The position numbers and the translations under genes were made by a program. A stretch of DNA of 64,000 bases from NCBI RefSeq assembly GCF_030315915.2, contig NZ_CP135990.1, positions 3,038,001 through 3,102,000 on the forward strand, given 5' to 3'. How positions within the stretch are numbered: the stretch's first letter is position 1; each line of letters starts with the position of its first letter. The notes beneath the pieces are model-generated. The model was not told the origin of the DNA. It saw nothing but the letters and a program-made list of their open reading frames with translations, and searched no databases. Below are positions 40,333-51,043 of the stretch, piece by piece. This stretch comes from Providencia zhijiangensis. Lineage in GTDB: Bacteria; Pseudomonadota; Gammaproteobacteria; Enterobacterales; Enterobacteriaceae.

Positions 40333-41715
40333 ATGAAGAAACTGCTTCCCCTTTTTATTGCGATGAGTTTTGTGGGTCTCAGTGCTAATAGTTACGCAGA
40401 AGATTTACTTCAGGTTTACCAAAAATCCAAAGACAGTAACCCGGAACTCAGAAAGTCATTTGCTGAGCGTAATCAGGCTTTTGAGAAAATCAACGAAGCA
40501 CGTAGCCCGCTGTTACCGCAATTAGGTTTAGGCGCTGGAGCAACCTATGGCAGCGGTTACCGTGATGCAAGCAATACCGAAAGCACGGGTCTTAATGCGT
40601 CATTAAAATTGACCCAGACTGTGTTTGACATGTCAAAATGGCGTCAGTTGGATCTTCAAGAAAAAACCGCAGGAATTTCTGATGTTACCTATCAGACAAG
40701 CCAGCAACAGCTTATTTTAGATACTGCAACGGCTTATTTTAACGTACTGAAAGCCATTGATGCATTATCTTACATCCAAGCCAACAAAGAAGCGGTTTAC
40801 CGCCAGTTAGACCAAACAACGCAACGTTTTAACGTCGGCTTAGTCGCAATCACTGACGTGCAAAACGCCCGTGCAAATTACGATAGCGTGATTGCACAAG
40901 AAGTCGCTGGTCGCAATGATTTAGTTAACGCGGTTGAAAAACTTCGCCAAGTCAGCGGTGTTTACTACAGCCAGTTAGCCTCTTTAAATATCGATCGCTT
41001 CAAAACCGCTAATCCAGACGATGTTGAATCTATCTTAAAAGAAGCAGAGCAACGTAACCTGAGCTTACTGAGTGCCCGTTTAGCGCAAGACGTTTCTCGT
41101 GAAAACATCCGTTTAGCAGAAACTGGCCATATGCCAACCGTTGGCTTAGATGCATCAACTAGCGTTGCAAACACCTACCAGCATGGTAGTGGTTATGATC
41201 GTTCTGGTGGCGCAAATAACAGCTACAATGGCCAAAACAGTATCGGCTTAACATTAAGCCTGCCATTATATTCTGGCGGAGCAGTAAGTTCACAAGTTGA
41301 ACAAGCACAATATGGTTTCCAAAGTGCGAGCGAACAACTGGAAAGCGTTTACCGTAACGTTATCCAATTGGTTCGTTCATCGTATAACAACGTGACATCA
41401 TCAATCAGTAGCATCAACGCTTATAAACAAGTTGTTGTTTCAGCGCAGAGCTCATTAGATGCAATGGAAGCGGGCTACCAAGTGGGAACTCGTACTATCG
41501 TTGACGTGTTAACAGCAACAACTGCGCTGTATCAAGCGAAGCAAAACCTGTCTAATGCCCGTTACGATTATATGATCAACCAACTGAACATCGAATTTGC
41601 ACGTGGTACGTTAAACGAAGATGATATTGCGCGTTTAAATGCCAGCTTAGGTAAAGAGATCCAAACTTCACCTGACAGCATTATTCGCAACTCGACTGCA
41701 CCAAAAATTAAATAA
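40333..41715 (+). CDS. tolC: Outer-membrane efflux/secretion channel TolC
   Basis: Trimeric outer-membrane exit duct for RND, MFS and type I export systems. 460 residues. Signal peptide MKKLLPLFIAMSFVGLSANSYA-EDL; the frame opens at 40276 but the ATG at 40333 has AAGGAA 6 nt upstream. Two repeats of the family with NPELRKS and QEQVEQ-like helices, a Gly/Ser/Tyr-rich strand (YQHGSGYDRSGGANNSYNG) and the GYQVGTRTIVDVL motif are visible. Confidence 0.97.
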   Translation: MKKLLPLFIAMSFVGLSANSYAEDLLQVYQKSKDSNPELRKSFAERNQAFEKINEARSPLLPQLGLGAGATYGSGYRDASNTESTGLNASLKLTQTVFDMSKWRQLDLQEKTAGISDVTYQTSQQQLILDTATAYFNVLKAIDALSYIQANKEAVYRQLDQTTQRFNVGLVAITDVQNARANYDSVIAQEVAGRNDLVNAVEKLRQVSGVYYSQLASLNIDRFKTANPDDVESILKEAEQRNLSLLSARLAQDVSRENIRLAETGHMPTVGLDASTSVANTYQHGSGYDRSGGANNSYNGQNSIGLTLSLPLYSGGAVSSQVEQAQYGFQSASEQLESVYRNVIQLVRSSYNNVTSSISSINAYKQVVVSAQSSLDAMEAGYQVGTRTIVDVLTATTALYQAKQNLSNARYDYMINQLNIEFARGTLNEDDIARLNASLGKEIQTSPDSIIRNSTAPKIK

Positions 41716-42123
41716 TCATTTAATTGAGTCGATGAAAATAGCTCGCCCAAATAGCGGGCTATTTTTTTAGCCCTATCATCCAAGCGCTTATTTTGAAATA
41801 ACGCGAATTTATCTGTCCTCTATATAATGAATAACTTACTGTATTATTTATTCATCTAACTCTTAAAATTCAGTCAATTCTGACTAAACTTAATTGCAAC
41901 CATAGTCAAAAAATCATCATAATTAATTTATTGATATCAAAGAAAAATAGGAATTACTCAGCATTAGATTTCACCAACAATATGCAAAAATGGAATCAAT
42001 TTCGCTAAATCCATCATTTCCCATTATTTGTGCAGCATTTGTACTTTAATTTTTATCCTATATCCCCTATTCTAAGGGCAACATCTCGAACCCCTTACTT
42101 ATTATTCATTCAAGGTAATTACC
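41716..42123. other. Intergenic region tolC-ygiB (408 bp)
   Basis: Begins with the tolC terminator hairpin (41735-41766), then A+T-rich sequence with no credible frame. The ribosome binding site AAGG for ygiB lies at 42112-42115. Since a strong terminator precedes it, ygiBC should have its own promoter here, unlike the E. coli tolC-ygiABC read-through arrangement. Confidence 0.6.
41735..41766 (+). terminator. tolC terminator
   Basis: AAAATAGCTCGC, loop CCAAATA, GCGGGCTATTTT followed by more T. Eleven to twelve pairs with one G-U, 19 bp after the tolC stop. Strong intrinsic terminator. Confidence 0.9.
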
Positions 42124-42831
42124 ATGACCATGAAGCGTACCAAAAATATTAATCAGAACGCCTTCCGTAAGTCTTGGCGCTCATACCGTTTAGCCCCTGT
42201 CGCTGTGGCGGTCAGTGCTGTATTTATGCTGTCTGCGTGTGAAGAGAGCGATGAAACTGTGTCTCTGTACACTAACGCGCAAGACTGTAGCCAAGCGAAT
42301 CCATCTCAAGCAGACCAATGTACCCTTGCGTATAACAACGCATTGAATGAAGCCGCTAAAACAGCGCCAAAATACGCAACTCAAGAAGATTGCGTGGCAG
42401 AATTTGGTGAAGCGATGTGTACTCAGGCGCCAGCTCAAGCAGGCATCGCAGGTACAAGCACTCCAGCAGCCGGTGAGCCAGCTGCTCAACCACAAAGTAG
42501 TGGCAGCATGTGGATGCCATTAATGATGGGCTACATGATGGGCCGTATGATGGGCGGTAGCGCACCATCTCAACCACTGTTTAGCTCTAAAAACCCAGCC
42601 AGCCCAGCAAATGGTAAATTTGTTGATGCGACGGGTAAAAGTTATGGTCCTGCCGTTGCTGGCGGTCGTTCAATGAGCGTACCAAAAACCGCTATGGCAC
42701 CAAAACCTGCCACCACCTCCACCATTACGCGTGGCGGCTTCGGTGACACAGTCAACAAACAAGCGACAGCGCAACGTTCATCTTCGTCCGCGAAATCCAG
42801 CTCATCCTCTTCCCGTTCAATGGGTGGTTGA
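42124..42831 (+). CDS. ygiB: YgiB family lipoprotein (DUF1190)
   Basis: 235 residues. A signal peptide ends at the lipobox LSAC (C39), so a lipoprotein is likely. Four further cysteines occur as paired sites in the first 100 residues ([19 protein letters not shown]). Middle segment is extraordinarily Met/Gly-rich ([17 protein letters not shown]) and the C-terminus is Ser-rich. The family sits with ygiC after tolC; function unknown. An ATG two codons in (42130) is an alternative start matching the E. coli MKRTK start. Confidence 0.9.
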   Translation: MTMKRTKNINQNAFRKSWRSYRLAPVAVAVSAVFMLSACEESDETVSLYTNAQDCSQANPSQADQCTLAYNNALNEAAKTAPKYATQEDCVAEFGEAMCTQAPAQAGIAGTSTPAAGEPAAQPQSSGSMWMPLMMGYMMGRMMGGSAPSQPLFSSKNPASPANGKFVDATGKSYGPAVAGGRSMSVPKTAMAPKPATTSTITRGGFGDTVNKQATAQRSSSSAKSSSSSSRSMGG

Positions 42832-42837
42832 TAAGTA

Positions 42838-43998
42838 ATGAAACGTGTTCCTATTGTAGAGCGTCCTAACTGGCGCGAAAAAGCAGATGAGTTTGGTTTT
42901 CACTTTCACACCATGTACGGCGAGCCGTACTGGTCTGAAGATGCCTATTACCAATTCACGCTAGCGCAAGTTGAAGAAATTGAAGAAGCCACCGCTGAAA
43001 TTCACCAAATGTGTTTAAAAGTGGTTGAGCGCGTTGTTGAAAGCGACGAATTACTCGCTCGCTTCCAAATTCCTAAACACTGTTGGGAATTTGTCCGTAG
43101 TTCGTGGAAAAGTGAGCAGCCTTCATTATATTCCCGCCTAGACTTAGCTTACGATGGCGTAAATCCACCTAAGTTACTGGAAAATAACGCAGATACACCA
43201 ACGTCACTGTATGAATCAGCGTTCTTCCAATGGATTTGGTTAGAAGACCAAATCGAAGCTGGAAAACTGCCAGAAAATGCTGACCAATTTAACAGTATTC
43301 AAGAGCAGCTGATTGAGCGTTTTGGTGAGCTTAAAGATCAATACGGTTTCCGCTTGCTACATATGGCTTGCTGCCAAGATACCGAAGAGGATCGTGGCAC
43401 GGTGCAATATCTGCAAGACTGTGCAAACGAAGCTGGCGTAGCGACCGAATTCCTGTATATGGATGAAATCGGGCTGGGTGAAAAAGGTGAATTCACCGAT
43501 ACACAAGATCAGGTCATTAGTAACCTGTTCAAACTGTATCCATGGGAATTTATGCTCAGAGAAATCTTCTCAACCAAACTGCAAGATGCGGGTGTACGTT
43601 GGTTAGAGCCAGCTTGGAAAAGTATTATTTCCAACAAAGCGTTGCTGCCAATGTTATGGGAAATGTTCCCTGATCATCCAAACTTGTTACCAGCTTACTT
43701 TGCGGATGGTAACAAACCAGAGCTTGAAAGCTATGTGATTAAACCGCTATTTTCTCGTGAAGGTGCGAATATTCGCGTCATCGAAAATGGCAAAGAAATC
43801 GCTTCTGCGGATGGTCCTTATGGTGAAGAAGGGATGATTATCCAGCAATTCCACTCACTGCCAAAATTTGAAGGCAGCTACACATTAGTGGGAAGCTGGT
43901 TAGTTAACGACCAACCTGCGGGTATCTGTATTCGTGAAGATAAAGAACTGATTACTCAGGATTTATCACGTTTTTACCCACATATTATTATCGACTAA
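42838..43998 (+). CDS. ygiC: YgiC, ATP-grasp glutathionylspermidine synthase-like
   Basis: 386 residues of the glutathionylspermidine synthase C-terminal (ATP-grasp) family. Characteristic segments: [28 protein letters not shown] and the end [11 protein letters not shown]. Related E. coli YgiC does not make glutathionylspermidine; the true substrate is unknown, though peptide ligation is inferred. 6 nt after ygiB, coupled operon. Confidence 0.92.
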   Translation: MKRVPIVERPNWREKADEFGFHFHTMYGEPYWSEDAYYQFTLAQVEEIEEATAEIHQMCLKVVERVVESDELLARFQIPKHCWEFVRSSWKSEQPSLYSRLDLAYDGVNPPKLLENNADTPTSLYESAFFQWIWLEDQIEAGKLPENADQFNSIQEQLIERFGELKDQYGFRLLHMACCQDTEEDRGTVQYLQDCANEAGVATEFLYMDEIGLGEKGEFTDTQDQVISNLFKLYPWEFMLREIFSTKLQDAGVRWLEPAWKSIISNKALLPMLWEMFPDHPNLLPAYFADGNKPELESYVIKPLFSREGANIRVIENGKEIASADGPYGEEGMIIQQFHSLPKFEGSYTLVGSWLVNDQPAGICIREDKELITQDLSRFYPHIIID

Positions 43999-44035
43999 TA
44001 TTTTGTTAGTTTGATAAAACAGGGTGTCTGATAAA

Positions 44036-44072
44036 AAGAAAGCGGCAACGAGCTATTTCGTGCCGCTTTCTT
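44036..44072. terminator. Terminator after ygiC
   Basis: AAGAAAGCGGCA..TGCCGCTTTCTT with an inner CGA/TCG extension of the stem, then TATTTTTTA. Strong, and roughly symmetric so it may also serve the convergent ygiD. Confidence 0.9.
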
Positions 44073-44125
44073 ATTTTTTATTCTCAGTATTAACCAACCT
44101 GAAAGCATAAACTGATTCGAAAGTA

Positions 44126-44929
44126 TTAACCGATTTGCACTGACAACATGCTCAGCGATGCAGAAACAATGCCTTCCACAGGCGTACTTATCCCTTCTTC
44201 ACCATCCCAAGTCCCTAAAATAGGTAAGATAGGTAAAAAGTGTTCTGGAGATGGATTCGATAATTTACCATCTTCACGATCTAACCCTTTTGTGAGTGGA
44301 TGCGGCTGCTCGTGACTGCGTAAATTGTCATACACAAACTGCTCAAAAGAGGTCGCCCAAGGATAAGGTGCTGCATTAGCATTTTGCCAATCCATCGCTC
44401 TTAAATTATGAACCACGTTACCGCTGCCCATAATCAATATCCCTTCATTTCGTAATGTCGCCAGCTTTTTCCCCAGCTCATAATGCCAAGCTGCGGGTTT
44501 CGTACCATCAATGCTGAGCTGAACAACAGGGATATCCGCTTGAGGATACATACGGACTAAAATTTCCCATGTGCCGTGATCAAGCCCCCATTCCTCTTTA
44601 TCTTGATGAATTGGTTCTGGAGACAGTAATTCAGCCACCTGTTTAGCCAGTTCTGGAGAACCCGGTGCTGGATACTCTATTTGGTATAAAGCTTCAGGGA
44701 AACCACCAAAATCATGGATAGTTTTCGGTTTAATCATCGCCGTGATCGCCGTTCCACGGGTATACCAGTGTGCTGAGATCACCAAAATCGCACGCGGTCT
44801 AGGCAAGGTTTTGCCCAGTTTTTCCCATGCTTCAGTGTACGAATTATGATTAATCGCGTTCATCGGGCTACCATGACCGATAAATACCGCAGGCATTCGA
44901 TGGGTTAAGTGTTGGTTATTTGTCGACAT
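44126..44929 (-). CDS. ygiD: 4,5-DOPA-extradiol dioxygenase family protein
   Basis: 267 residues. Class III extradiol ring-cleavage fold (LigB-like). Metal-binding histidines are visible in GHGSPMN, SAHWYT and GNVVHNL; HFLPIL lies close to the site. E. coli YgiD cleaves L-DOPA at the 4,5 bond to betalamic-acid precursor in vitro; natural substrate unknown. Convergent with ygiC and followed by ribB in the E. coli-like neighbourhood. Confidence 0.92.
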   Translation of the reverse strand: MSTNNQHLTHRMPAVFIGHGSPMNAINHNSYTEAWEKLGKTLPRPRAILVISAHWYTRGTAITAMIKPKTIHDFGGFPEALYQIEYPAPGSPELAKQVAELLSPEPIHQDKEEWGLDHGTWEILVRMYPQADIPVVQLSIDGTKPAAWHYELGKKLATLRNEGILIMGSGNVVHNLRAMDWQNANAAPYPWATSFEQFVYDNLRSHEQPHPLTKGLDREDGKLSNPSPEHFLPILPILGTWDGEEGISTPVEGIVSASLSMLSVQIG

Positions 44930-45032
44930 GATGACCTCAATTCCACTAGAAGGATAATGAGTATCAGCATACCCTTTTTTAGAAAAAACACAGTGGGGGA
45001 ATTATGAGAATGATCATCAAAAAATTTGAAGA

Positions 45033-45060
45033 GGCCACAAAGGTGTGCAACTTTGTGGCC
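45033..45060 (-). terminator. ribB terminator
   Basis: GGCCACAAAG / CTTTGTGGCC, 10-bp perfect stem with 8-nt loop, 40 bp after ribB on the minus strand. The following minus sequence is TCTTCAAATTTTTTG, with a T6 run slightly displaced. Confidence 0.75.
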
Positions 45061-45099
45061 GATGACTCTGTATGCAAAACGTTTTAAAAACCTAGCAAA

Positions 45100-45753
45100 T
45101 TAGCTGGCTTTTTTTTCCACCTGAAGGCGGTAGTTCACTAAGTCTTCGATAGTCACAACGGTCATGTTGTGCTCACGAGCAAACTTCACTACATCTGGCG
45201 CACGCGCCATGCTGCCATCATCGTTGGTTAACTCACACAGTACTCCAGCGGGTTTAAAACCTGCCAGTACAGCTAAGTCAATTGTCGCTTCGGTATGACC
45301 ACGGCGAGTTAATACCCCACCTTCACGAGCGCGCAGAGGGAATACGTGGCCTGGGCGGTTAATATCCGCAGGTACCGCATTGTCCGCAATTGCGGTTTTA
45401 ATCGTCGTGATACGATCAGCCGCAGAAACGCCTGTCGTTACGCCTTTTGCCGCTTCGATAGTGACCGTAAAACCGGTTTGGTTTTGGCTGGTGTTTTTTT
45501 CCACCATCATCGGAATATCAAGCTGCTTACGGCGTTCTTCCGTAATACACAGGCACACAATGCCACTGCTATAGCGAATGGTCATTGCCATTTGCTCTGT
45601 GGTCATGGTTTCTGCTGCAAACACTAAGTCACCTTCATTCTCACGATCTTCATCATCGAGAACTAAGATACCTTTGCCTTGGCGCAGGGCTTCAATTGCA
45701 TTTTCAACACGCTCGGTTGGATTACCGAATTCGGAAAGTAGCGTCTGATTCAT
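45100..45753 (-). CDS. ribB: 3,4-dihydroxy-2-butanone-4-phosphate synthase
   Basis: Makes the four-carbon unit of riboflavin from ribulose-5-phosphate. 217 residues. Acidic metal site [11 protein letters not shown] (about 33-43) and the substrate motif [12 protein letters not shown] are present. Regulated by the FMN riboswitch upstream; the ribosome binding site is AGAAGG, 7 nt before the ATG. Confidence 0.97.
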   Translation of the reverse strand: MNQTLLSEFGNPTERVENAIEALRQGKGILVLDDEDRENEGDLVFAAETMTTEQMAMTIRYSSGIVCLCITEERRKQLDIPMMVEKNTSQNQTGFTVTIEAAKGVTTGVSAADRITTIKTAIADNAVPADINRPGHVFPLRAREGGVLTRRGHTEATIDLAVLAGFKPAGVLCELTNDDGSMARAPDVVKFAREHNMTVVTIEDLVNYRLQVEKKAS

Positions 45754-45910
45754 GGTAAAAACCTTCTTAAATTAACAATATTTGAGTTACCAGAACCAGG
45801 GCAGTCTTAGGAGTACGAGAAATGAATAAACACAACGACTTAACAGCCGTTTCGCCATTCAATATGTAGAACAATGTTGCACCTAAAAGGTACAAGCATG
45901 CAGATACAGT

Positions 45911-46071
45911 GATTCTCTCCCATCCGGACTATAACCGTCGGCTCCAGATTCACACTGGATCTGCTGACCTTTCCTATCCATGACAATAACGCCAAAGATA
46001 ACAAAGCGCTCGCGGGCTTCATGCGCGATGCATGTTACCGCCGGTGGGGACTTTCACCCCGCCCTGAGATT
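45911..46071 (-). promoter_or_regulatory. FMN riboswitch (RFN element) for ribB
   Basis: On the minus strand it carries the RFN conserved blocks: ATCTCAGGGCGGGGTGAAAG, CCCCACCGGCGGTAA, AGCCCGCGAGCG, a variable hairpin, GGTCAGCAGATC, CCGACGGTTATAGTCCGGA and GGGAGAGAATC. About 158 nt separates it from the ribB ATG. A segment ACCTTTT (45891-45885) can pair with the ribB site AGAAGGT (45767-45761), a possible anti-Shine-Dalgarno (inference). Confidence 0.95.
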
Positions 46072-46283
46072 ACGCAATTAATATAACTCCAATAATTCAA
46101 TGGTGCAACGAACAAACGATAAAGTGGAAACTTACTCACACTTTTCGCCAATAAAAACAAGATGAAAGGCTGGGTTTTTATAATAATGTCAGAAGGTGGT
46201 TTATTCGTAACGCCGCAGGTATTACACTACCCCACATTATTTATTTTGAAACTGAAGTTATATTGAAACTGAAGGACCCGCGA

Positions 46284-46562
46284 ATGCTCGATCCGAAAAA
46301 AATTGAACAAGTTGCCCGCCAAATTCAAGGTGCATTACCAAAAGGCGTGCGTGACTTAGGTGAAGACTTTGATAAAAAGCTTCGTTCACTGCTGCAATCT
46401 CAGCTTGGTAAATTAGATTTAGTTAGCCGTGAAGAGTTTGATATTCAAACACAAGTTTTGCTGCGCACTCGCGAAAAACTGATGAAAATGGAGCAACGCG
46501 TTAGCGCACTTGAAGCCCGTTTTTCAGATGAAAAAGTGATTGAAGAAAAACAAGAAGATTGA
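46284..46562 (+). CDS. ubiK: Ubiquinone biosynthesis accessory factor UbiK
   Basis: 92-residue coiled-coil protein that binds UbiJ in the ubiquinone assembly complex. Start ATG 46284 ([13 protein letters not shown]) matches E. coli YqiC; GAAGGA sits 8 nt before. Core [23 protein letters not shown] is conserved. A longer frame from 46263 is not needed. Divergent from ribB. Confidence 0.93.
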   Translation: MLDPKKIEQVARQIQGALPKGVRDLGEDFDKKLRSLLQSQLGKLDLVSREEFDIQTQVLLRTREKLMKMEQRVSALEARFSDEKVIEEKQED

Positions 46563-46577
46563 TTCAGTCACAAACAA

Positions 46578-46628
46578 AAAAGCCTAACTTCTGCACGCAT
46601 TTAAATGCAAACAAAAAGCTAGGCTTTT
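46578..46628. terminator. Terminator ubiK / hldE with palindromic loop
   Basis: AAAAGCCTA (46578-46586) pairs with TAGGCTTTT (46620-46628). The loop contains the 12-bp palindrome GCATTTAAATGC (46597-46608), giving a three-armed shape. Between convergent ubiK and hldE; U-tracts on both strands. Confidence 0.75.
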
Positions 46629-46650
46629 ACTAAAACCAATTAAGATTTAA

Positions 46651-48078
46651 TTATTTAGTTTTCATAATATTTTTGATGATATTGGTGGTTGAAATACCAT
46701 CTTCGAAATTCAGAACCATCACTTGCCCACCAGCAGCCCACACTTCCTTGCTACCAGCAATTTCATCAGGATGATAATCCCCACCTTTTACTAAGATGTC
46801 AGGCAGAATTTCGGAGATCAAACGCTGCGGTGTATCTTCCTCGAATGGCACAACCCAATCCACAGCACCCAATGCACCCAACACAATCATACGTTGGTCT
46901 AATGGATTGACTGGGCGAGTTTCCCCTTTCAAGCGGCGGGTCGATGCATCACTGTTTACCGCAACAATCAGGCGATCACCCAATTTACGTGCATTTGCCA
47001 GATACGAAACATGTCCTGCATGCAGAATATCGAAACAGCCATTGGTCATCACTACGCGCTCACCACGAGCACGCGCATCGGCCACTGCTTGCTTCAGCTG
47101 GCTCTCAGTCATTACGCCGAAACCATTTTCTGCACGACCACGGATCGCATTTTCTAATTCGATAGGGGAAACTGTTGAAGTCCCTAATTTGCCAACCACA
47201 ACACCCGCTGCGGCATTTGCTAATGCACAAGCTTCATGCAATGGGCGACCTGATGCAATTGATGCCGCCAATACGCCAATGACCGTATCGCCAGCCCCTG
47301 TCACATCAAAAACTTCTTGTGCTTCAGTCGGTAAATGTAAAGGGGCTTCATTACGGCGGATCAAGCTCATGCCTTGCTCTGAGCGAGTAATCAACAGTGC
47401 TGATAACTCCAAAGATTCCAGGAGCTGCATCCCTTTTTCTTCAACATCTTTATTATCTTTGCAACGCCCCACAATCGCTTCAAATTCAGACATATTTGGC
47501 GTTAACAGGGTTGCTCCACGATAACGTTCAAAATTGTTGCCTTTCGGGTCGATAAGAACAGGTACGCCCGCTTTATTCGCCAGCGCAATCATCTTCTCAA
47601 CTTCGGTTAATGCACCTTTCGCATAGTCAGACAGCACCAACGCGCCAATATGTGGCAGAGCTTGTTCGATGCGTTCTAACATTGGCTGTGCATCCACATT
47701 TTCGAACCCTTCTTCAAAGTCGAGGCGGATCAGCTGCTGGTTACGGGATAAAACACGTAACTTAGTAATGGTTGGGTGTGTTGGAATGGCCACAAAGTCA
47801 CAGCGGACATTCACGCCATTCAGGTTCTCAGTCAGAGCTTTTGCCGCATCATCAATCCCCGTTAAACCCACTAAGCGAGAATTTGCGCCCAGTGACGCAA
47901 TGTTCATTGCCACGTTTGCCGCGCCGCCTGGACGCTCTTCCACCATGGTCACTTTAACAACCGGAACCGGCGCTTCAGGCGAAATACGATTTGTAGGTCC
48001 ATGCCAGTAGCGATCTAACATGACATCACCAACAACCAATACACCTGCTTGCTTATAATCAGGAAGGGTTACTTTCAT
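46651..48078 (-). CDS. hldE: Bifunctional heptose kinase / adenylyltransferase HldE
   Basis: Two steps of ADP-heptose synthesis for LPS inner core. 475 residues. N-terminal PfkB-type kinase domain (about 1-318) with [12 protein letters not shown]-terminal nucleotidyltransferase with [10 protein letters not shown] (HxGH) at about 352-361. Fused as in E. coli. Confidence 0.97.
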   Translation of the reverse strand: MKVTLPDYKQAGVLVVGDVMLDRYWHGPTNRISPEAPVPVVKVTMVEERPGGAANVAMNIASLGANSRLVGLTGIDDAAKALTENLNGVNVRCDFVAIPTHPTITKLRVLSRNQQLIRLDFEEGFENVDAQPMLERIEQALPHIGALVLSDYAKGALTEVEKMIALANKAGVPVLIDPKGNNFERYRGATLLTPNMSEFEAIVGRCKDNKDVEEKGMQLLESLELSALLITRSEQGMSLIRRNEAPLHLPTEAQEVFDVTGAGDTVIGVLAASIASGRPLHEACALANAAAGVVVGKLGTSTVSPIELENAIRGRAENGFGVMTESQLKQAVADARARGERVVMTNGCFDILHAGHVSYLANARKLGDRLIVAVNSDASTRRLKGETRPVNPLDQRMIVLGALGAVDWVVPFEEDTPQRLISEILPDILVKGGDYHPDEIAGSKEVWAAGGQVMVLNFEDGISTTNIIKNIMKTK

Positions 48079-48173
48079 CCCGCACTCCAGTTATGAAAAG
48101 AAAATCTGAAATTAATTGCCGCTAATACTAGCATACTGCACGATATCGCCTAAATAATTTGCTAGCTAATCAA

Positions 48174-51032
48174 TCACTCAAGCCATTTTTTCCAGCTGGC
48201 AAGCACCAAGGCGCGTTGAGCTGAAAATTGTTGGCTGTCTACACGGCTAGGTAAAGATTGTAGCGCTAAATGATGTAGCTCATTACGCATCGTGACATAC
48301 GCCTGCGTTAAGCCATATGCCTCTTCTTCTGGCATAAAATCATACTGCGCCATTAACTCAAAAATGCGCACATTATCAGACCAGCGAGTCAGCGCTGGAT
48401 TATCAATAGCAAAACGCAGCACTAAATATTGAGCGATAAACTCAATGTCAGTGATCCCGCCCGGATCGGCTTTTAAATCAAACTCATTTTCCTGATGGCT
48501 TCCCAAATGCCGATGCATTTTCAGACGCATATCCCGCACCTGCTCACGCAGCACATCTGGCTCTCTCGGCAGACATAAGGTTTCATGACGAATTTGCTTA
48601 AATTTTTGTTGCAGCGAACTATCACCAAATACCATACGAGCACGGATCAGCGCTTGGTGTTCCCATGTCCACGCATCATTTTTTTGGTAGTCATCGAAAG
48701 ATTGAATTGTACTGACCAACATGCCCGATTCACCAGAAGGCCTTAGGCGTGCATCCACTTCGTACAATACCCCTGAAGCCGTGCGGGTGCTAAAAAGATG
48801 AATAATACGCTGTGCAACCCGCAGATAAAATTGACGAGCCTCAATGGAACGATCCCCTGTTGTCACCGCATTCATTGGGCAGTCAAACAGAAAAACCAAA
48901 TCTAAATCTGAGCTATAACCCAGCTCCCAGCCACCTAATTTACCATAGCCCAGTACCGCAAATCCGTACTGTTTTTCATCGAACTTATCTTCATCAAACT
49001 TAGCTAAGTGATCTGGTTCCCCATAGCGCTTGACCATCATTTGCCATGCTTGGCGTACCACCGCATCAATAATCGCTTCAGCCAAATACGTTAAGTGGTC
49101 ACTCACTTTCATCACAGGGAGTACCCCAGAAATATCTTCGGCGGCAATGCGTAATAATTGTGCCTGTTTAAATTGGCGGAGCGCTTCTAGCAACTGCTCT
49201 TCGTCATCTTCTGGCACACGCATTAAATATTGGCGTAATTCATCGCGGTAGGCGGTGAGCGGTAATGGCTGATACAAGGACTGAGGGTCGAGTAATTCAT
49301 CCAACAAAAGCGGGTGACGAGCTAACTGCTCAGCAATCATTGGCGAAGCCGCACATAAGCGAATAACGTGAGTTAGCACTTCGTCAAACTCGAGCATCAA
49401 CTCTAAATAAGTTGTTCGGCTAACAATGCTCAACAATAATGGCGTGATGCGTTCAATCACTCGCCCTGCATCTTCGCGCTCCCCCACTTTTGCCAACAAT
49501 TTTGGCATTAATTCATCAAGAACATCACGACCACGGGGGCCAATAGTGCGCTTATTAAGATCATGGCGGAACAGGTTAATTCCGTGGATCATTTTTTCTG
49601 CGACGAATTCATCTTTTGACGGTAAATAACTTGCCAGCTCCTCTTTGGAAAGCTCACTTTGCCAGAGCGTAATGTACGCTTCATGGCACTCTTCCACTTT
49701 GTCTTCCTCACCATCGCTACCAATTTGCTCTGCGAAAATTTGGTGTACCGTTGCCATTTTTGCACTCAGTTGCTGATAAAAATCAGCCCAATTCGCAAAT
49801 CCCATCCCCCACGCTAAACGCGCCTGATTTAAAGCATCATCGGGCAATGTCTGGGTTTGTTGGTCATCGATACTTTGCAATAAATTCTCTAACCGACGTA
49901 GGAAGATATAGCTGTCTTGCAGTTGAGTAACTTGCTGTGCTGGTAATAATGCAAGTTCTTCAATGCCTTGTAATGCGGCAAATAAAGATTGTGACTGTAA
50001 CGCGGGTTCTCGTCCGCCTCGGATTAACTGAAAAACTTGGGAGATAAATTCAATTTCGCGAATACCGCCAGCGCCTAATTTGATGTTGTTGACCAATCCA
50101 CGACGGCGCACTTCTCGCTCAATCATATTTTTCATATTACGTAGGGATTGGATAACACTGAAATCAATATAACGACGATAGACAAACGGGCGTAATAATT
50201 TACGCAAGGTATCCGCATAATAGATGCTGTCAGGCCCCATAATACGGGCTTTGACCATTGCATAGCGCTCCCAGTCACGCCCTTGCTCTTGGTAGTAATC
50301 TTCCAAAGCAGAAAAACTGAAGACCAATGGGCCGCTATCACCAAATGGGCGTAAGCGCATATCAACGCGATACACAAAACCGTGAATGGTGACTTGGTCA
50401 AGAACGCGGATCAGCTTCTGCCCTAGGCGCGTAAAAAACTGCGCGTTATCCAGCTCTTTACGCCCACCTTGAGTAACTCCATTTTCAGGATAAGCAAAAA
50501 TCAGGTCGATATCAGACGAAAAATTTAATTCCCTGCCCCCCAGTTTCCCCATCCCAAGCACTAATAGTGGCTGCGGGTTTCCAGTACGATCACACGGCGT
50601 TCCCCACAAGAGGCAATAGGTTTTGTATAGCCAGTCTCGCGCTGCAACAATCAATACCTCAGCCAGTTCGCTAAGTTGCACAATGGTATCGCGCTGGGAA
50701 CATAATTCTAAGGTTTGCATCCAAGCGATACGCACTAACATATGATGACGAAAAGTGCGTAAAACCTGCATCAAATGATCTTCATCCGTCACCGATGCTA
50801 ACGCTTCTTCCAGCCATTCCCCATAGCGAGCCCATTCATCACCTACTGGCGGCAGTGTTCGAATATGCTGTAAAAATTGGGAATGGGTGAGAACCTGTTT
50901 CAACGCAAAATCACTGAATGCGAGAAAATTCAGTTCAGATTCATTTAACGGAAGCAACTCAGAAGATTGCTCCGTAAACTGCTGAATAATACGTTGGTGT
51001 TGGTTCTGCAAAAGCTCGGAAGAAAGCGGCAT
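48174..51032 (-). CDS. glnE: Glutamine synthetase adenylyltransferase/deadenylase
   Basis: Adenylylates and deadenylylates GlnA in response to PII. 952 residues (E. coli 946). Two nucleotidyltransferase-type domains: [18 protein letters not shown] in the N half (removal) and [18 protein letters not shown] in the C half (transfer), each with the D-x-D pair. Starts 11 nt after ygiF; the two are likely one transcript. Confidence 0.97.
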   Translation of the reverse strand: MPLSSELLQNQHQRIIQQFTEQSSELLPLNESELNFLAFSDFALKQVLTHSQFLQHIRTLPPVGDEWARYGEWLEEALASVTDEDHLMQVLRTFRHHMLVRIAWMQTLELCSQRDTIVQLSELAEVLIVAARDWLYKTYCLLWGTPCDRTGNPQPLLVLGMGKLGGRELNFSSDIDLIFAYPENGVTQGGRKELDNAQFFTRLGQKLIRVLDQVTIHGFVYRVDMRLRPFGDSGPLVFSFSALEDYYQEQGRDWERYAMVKARIMGPDSIYYADTLRKLLRPFVYRRYIDFSVIQSLRNMKNMIEREVRRRGLVNNIKLGAGGIREIEFISQVFQLIRGGREPALQSQSLFAALQGIEELALLPAQQVTQLQDSYIFLRRLENLLQSIDDQQTQTLPDDALNQARLAWGMGFANWADFYQQLSAKMATVHQIFAEQIGSDGEEDKVEECHEAYITLWQSELSKEELASYLPSKDEFVAEKMIHGINLFRHDLNKRTIGPRGRDVLDELMPKLLAKVGEREDAGRVIERITPLLLSIVSRTTYLELMLEFDEVLTHVIRLCAASPMIAEQLARHPLLLDELLDPQSLYQPLPLTAYRDELRQYLMRVPEDDEEQLLEALRQFKQAQLLRIAAEDISGVLPVMKVSDHLTYLAEAIIDAVVRQAWQMMVKRYGEPDHLAKFDEDKFDEKQYGFAVLGYGKLGGWELGYSSDLDLVFLFDCPMNAVTTGDRSIEARQFYLRVAQRIIHLFSTRTASGVLYEVDARLRPSGESGMLVSTIQSFDDYQKNDAWTWEHQALIRARMVFGDSSLQQKFKQIRHETLCLPREPDVLREQVRDMRLKMHRHLGSHQENEFDLKADPGGITDIEFIAQYLVLRFAIDNPALTRWSDNVRIFELMAQYDFMPEEEAYGLTQAYVTMRNELHHLALQSLPSRVDSQQFSAQRALVLASWKKWLE

Positions 51033-51043
51033 AGATTCAGTAC

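Noticed and set aside
46796-47524. 242-codon plus-strand frame opposite hldE
   Set aside because: Long, but antisense to a firmly identified enzyme, with no ribosome site and no recognisable domain.
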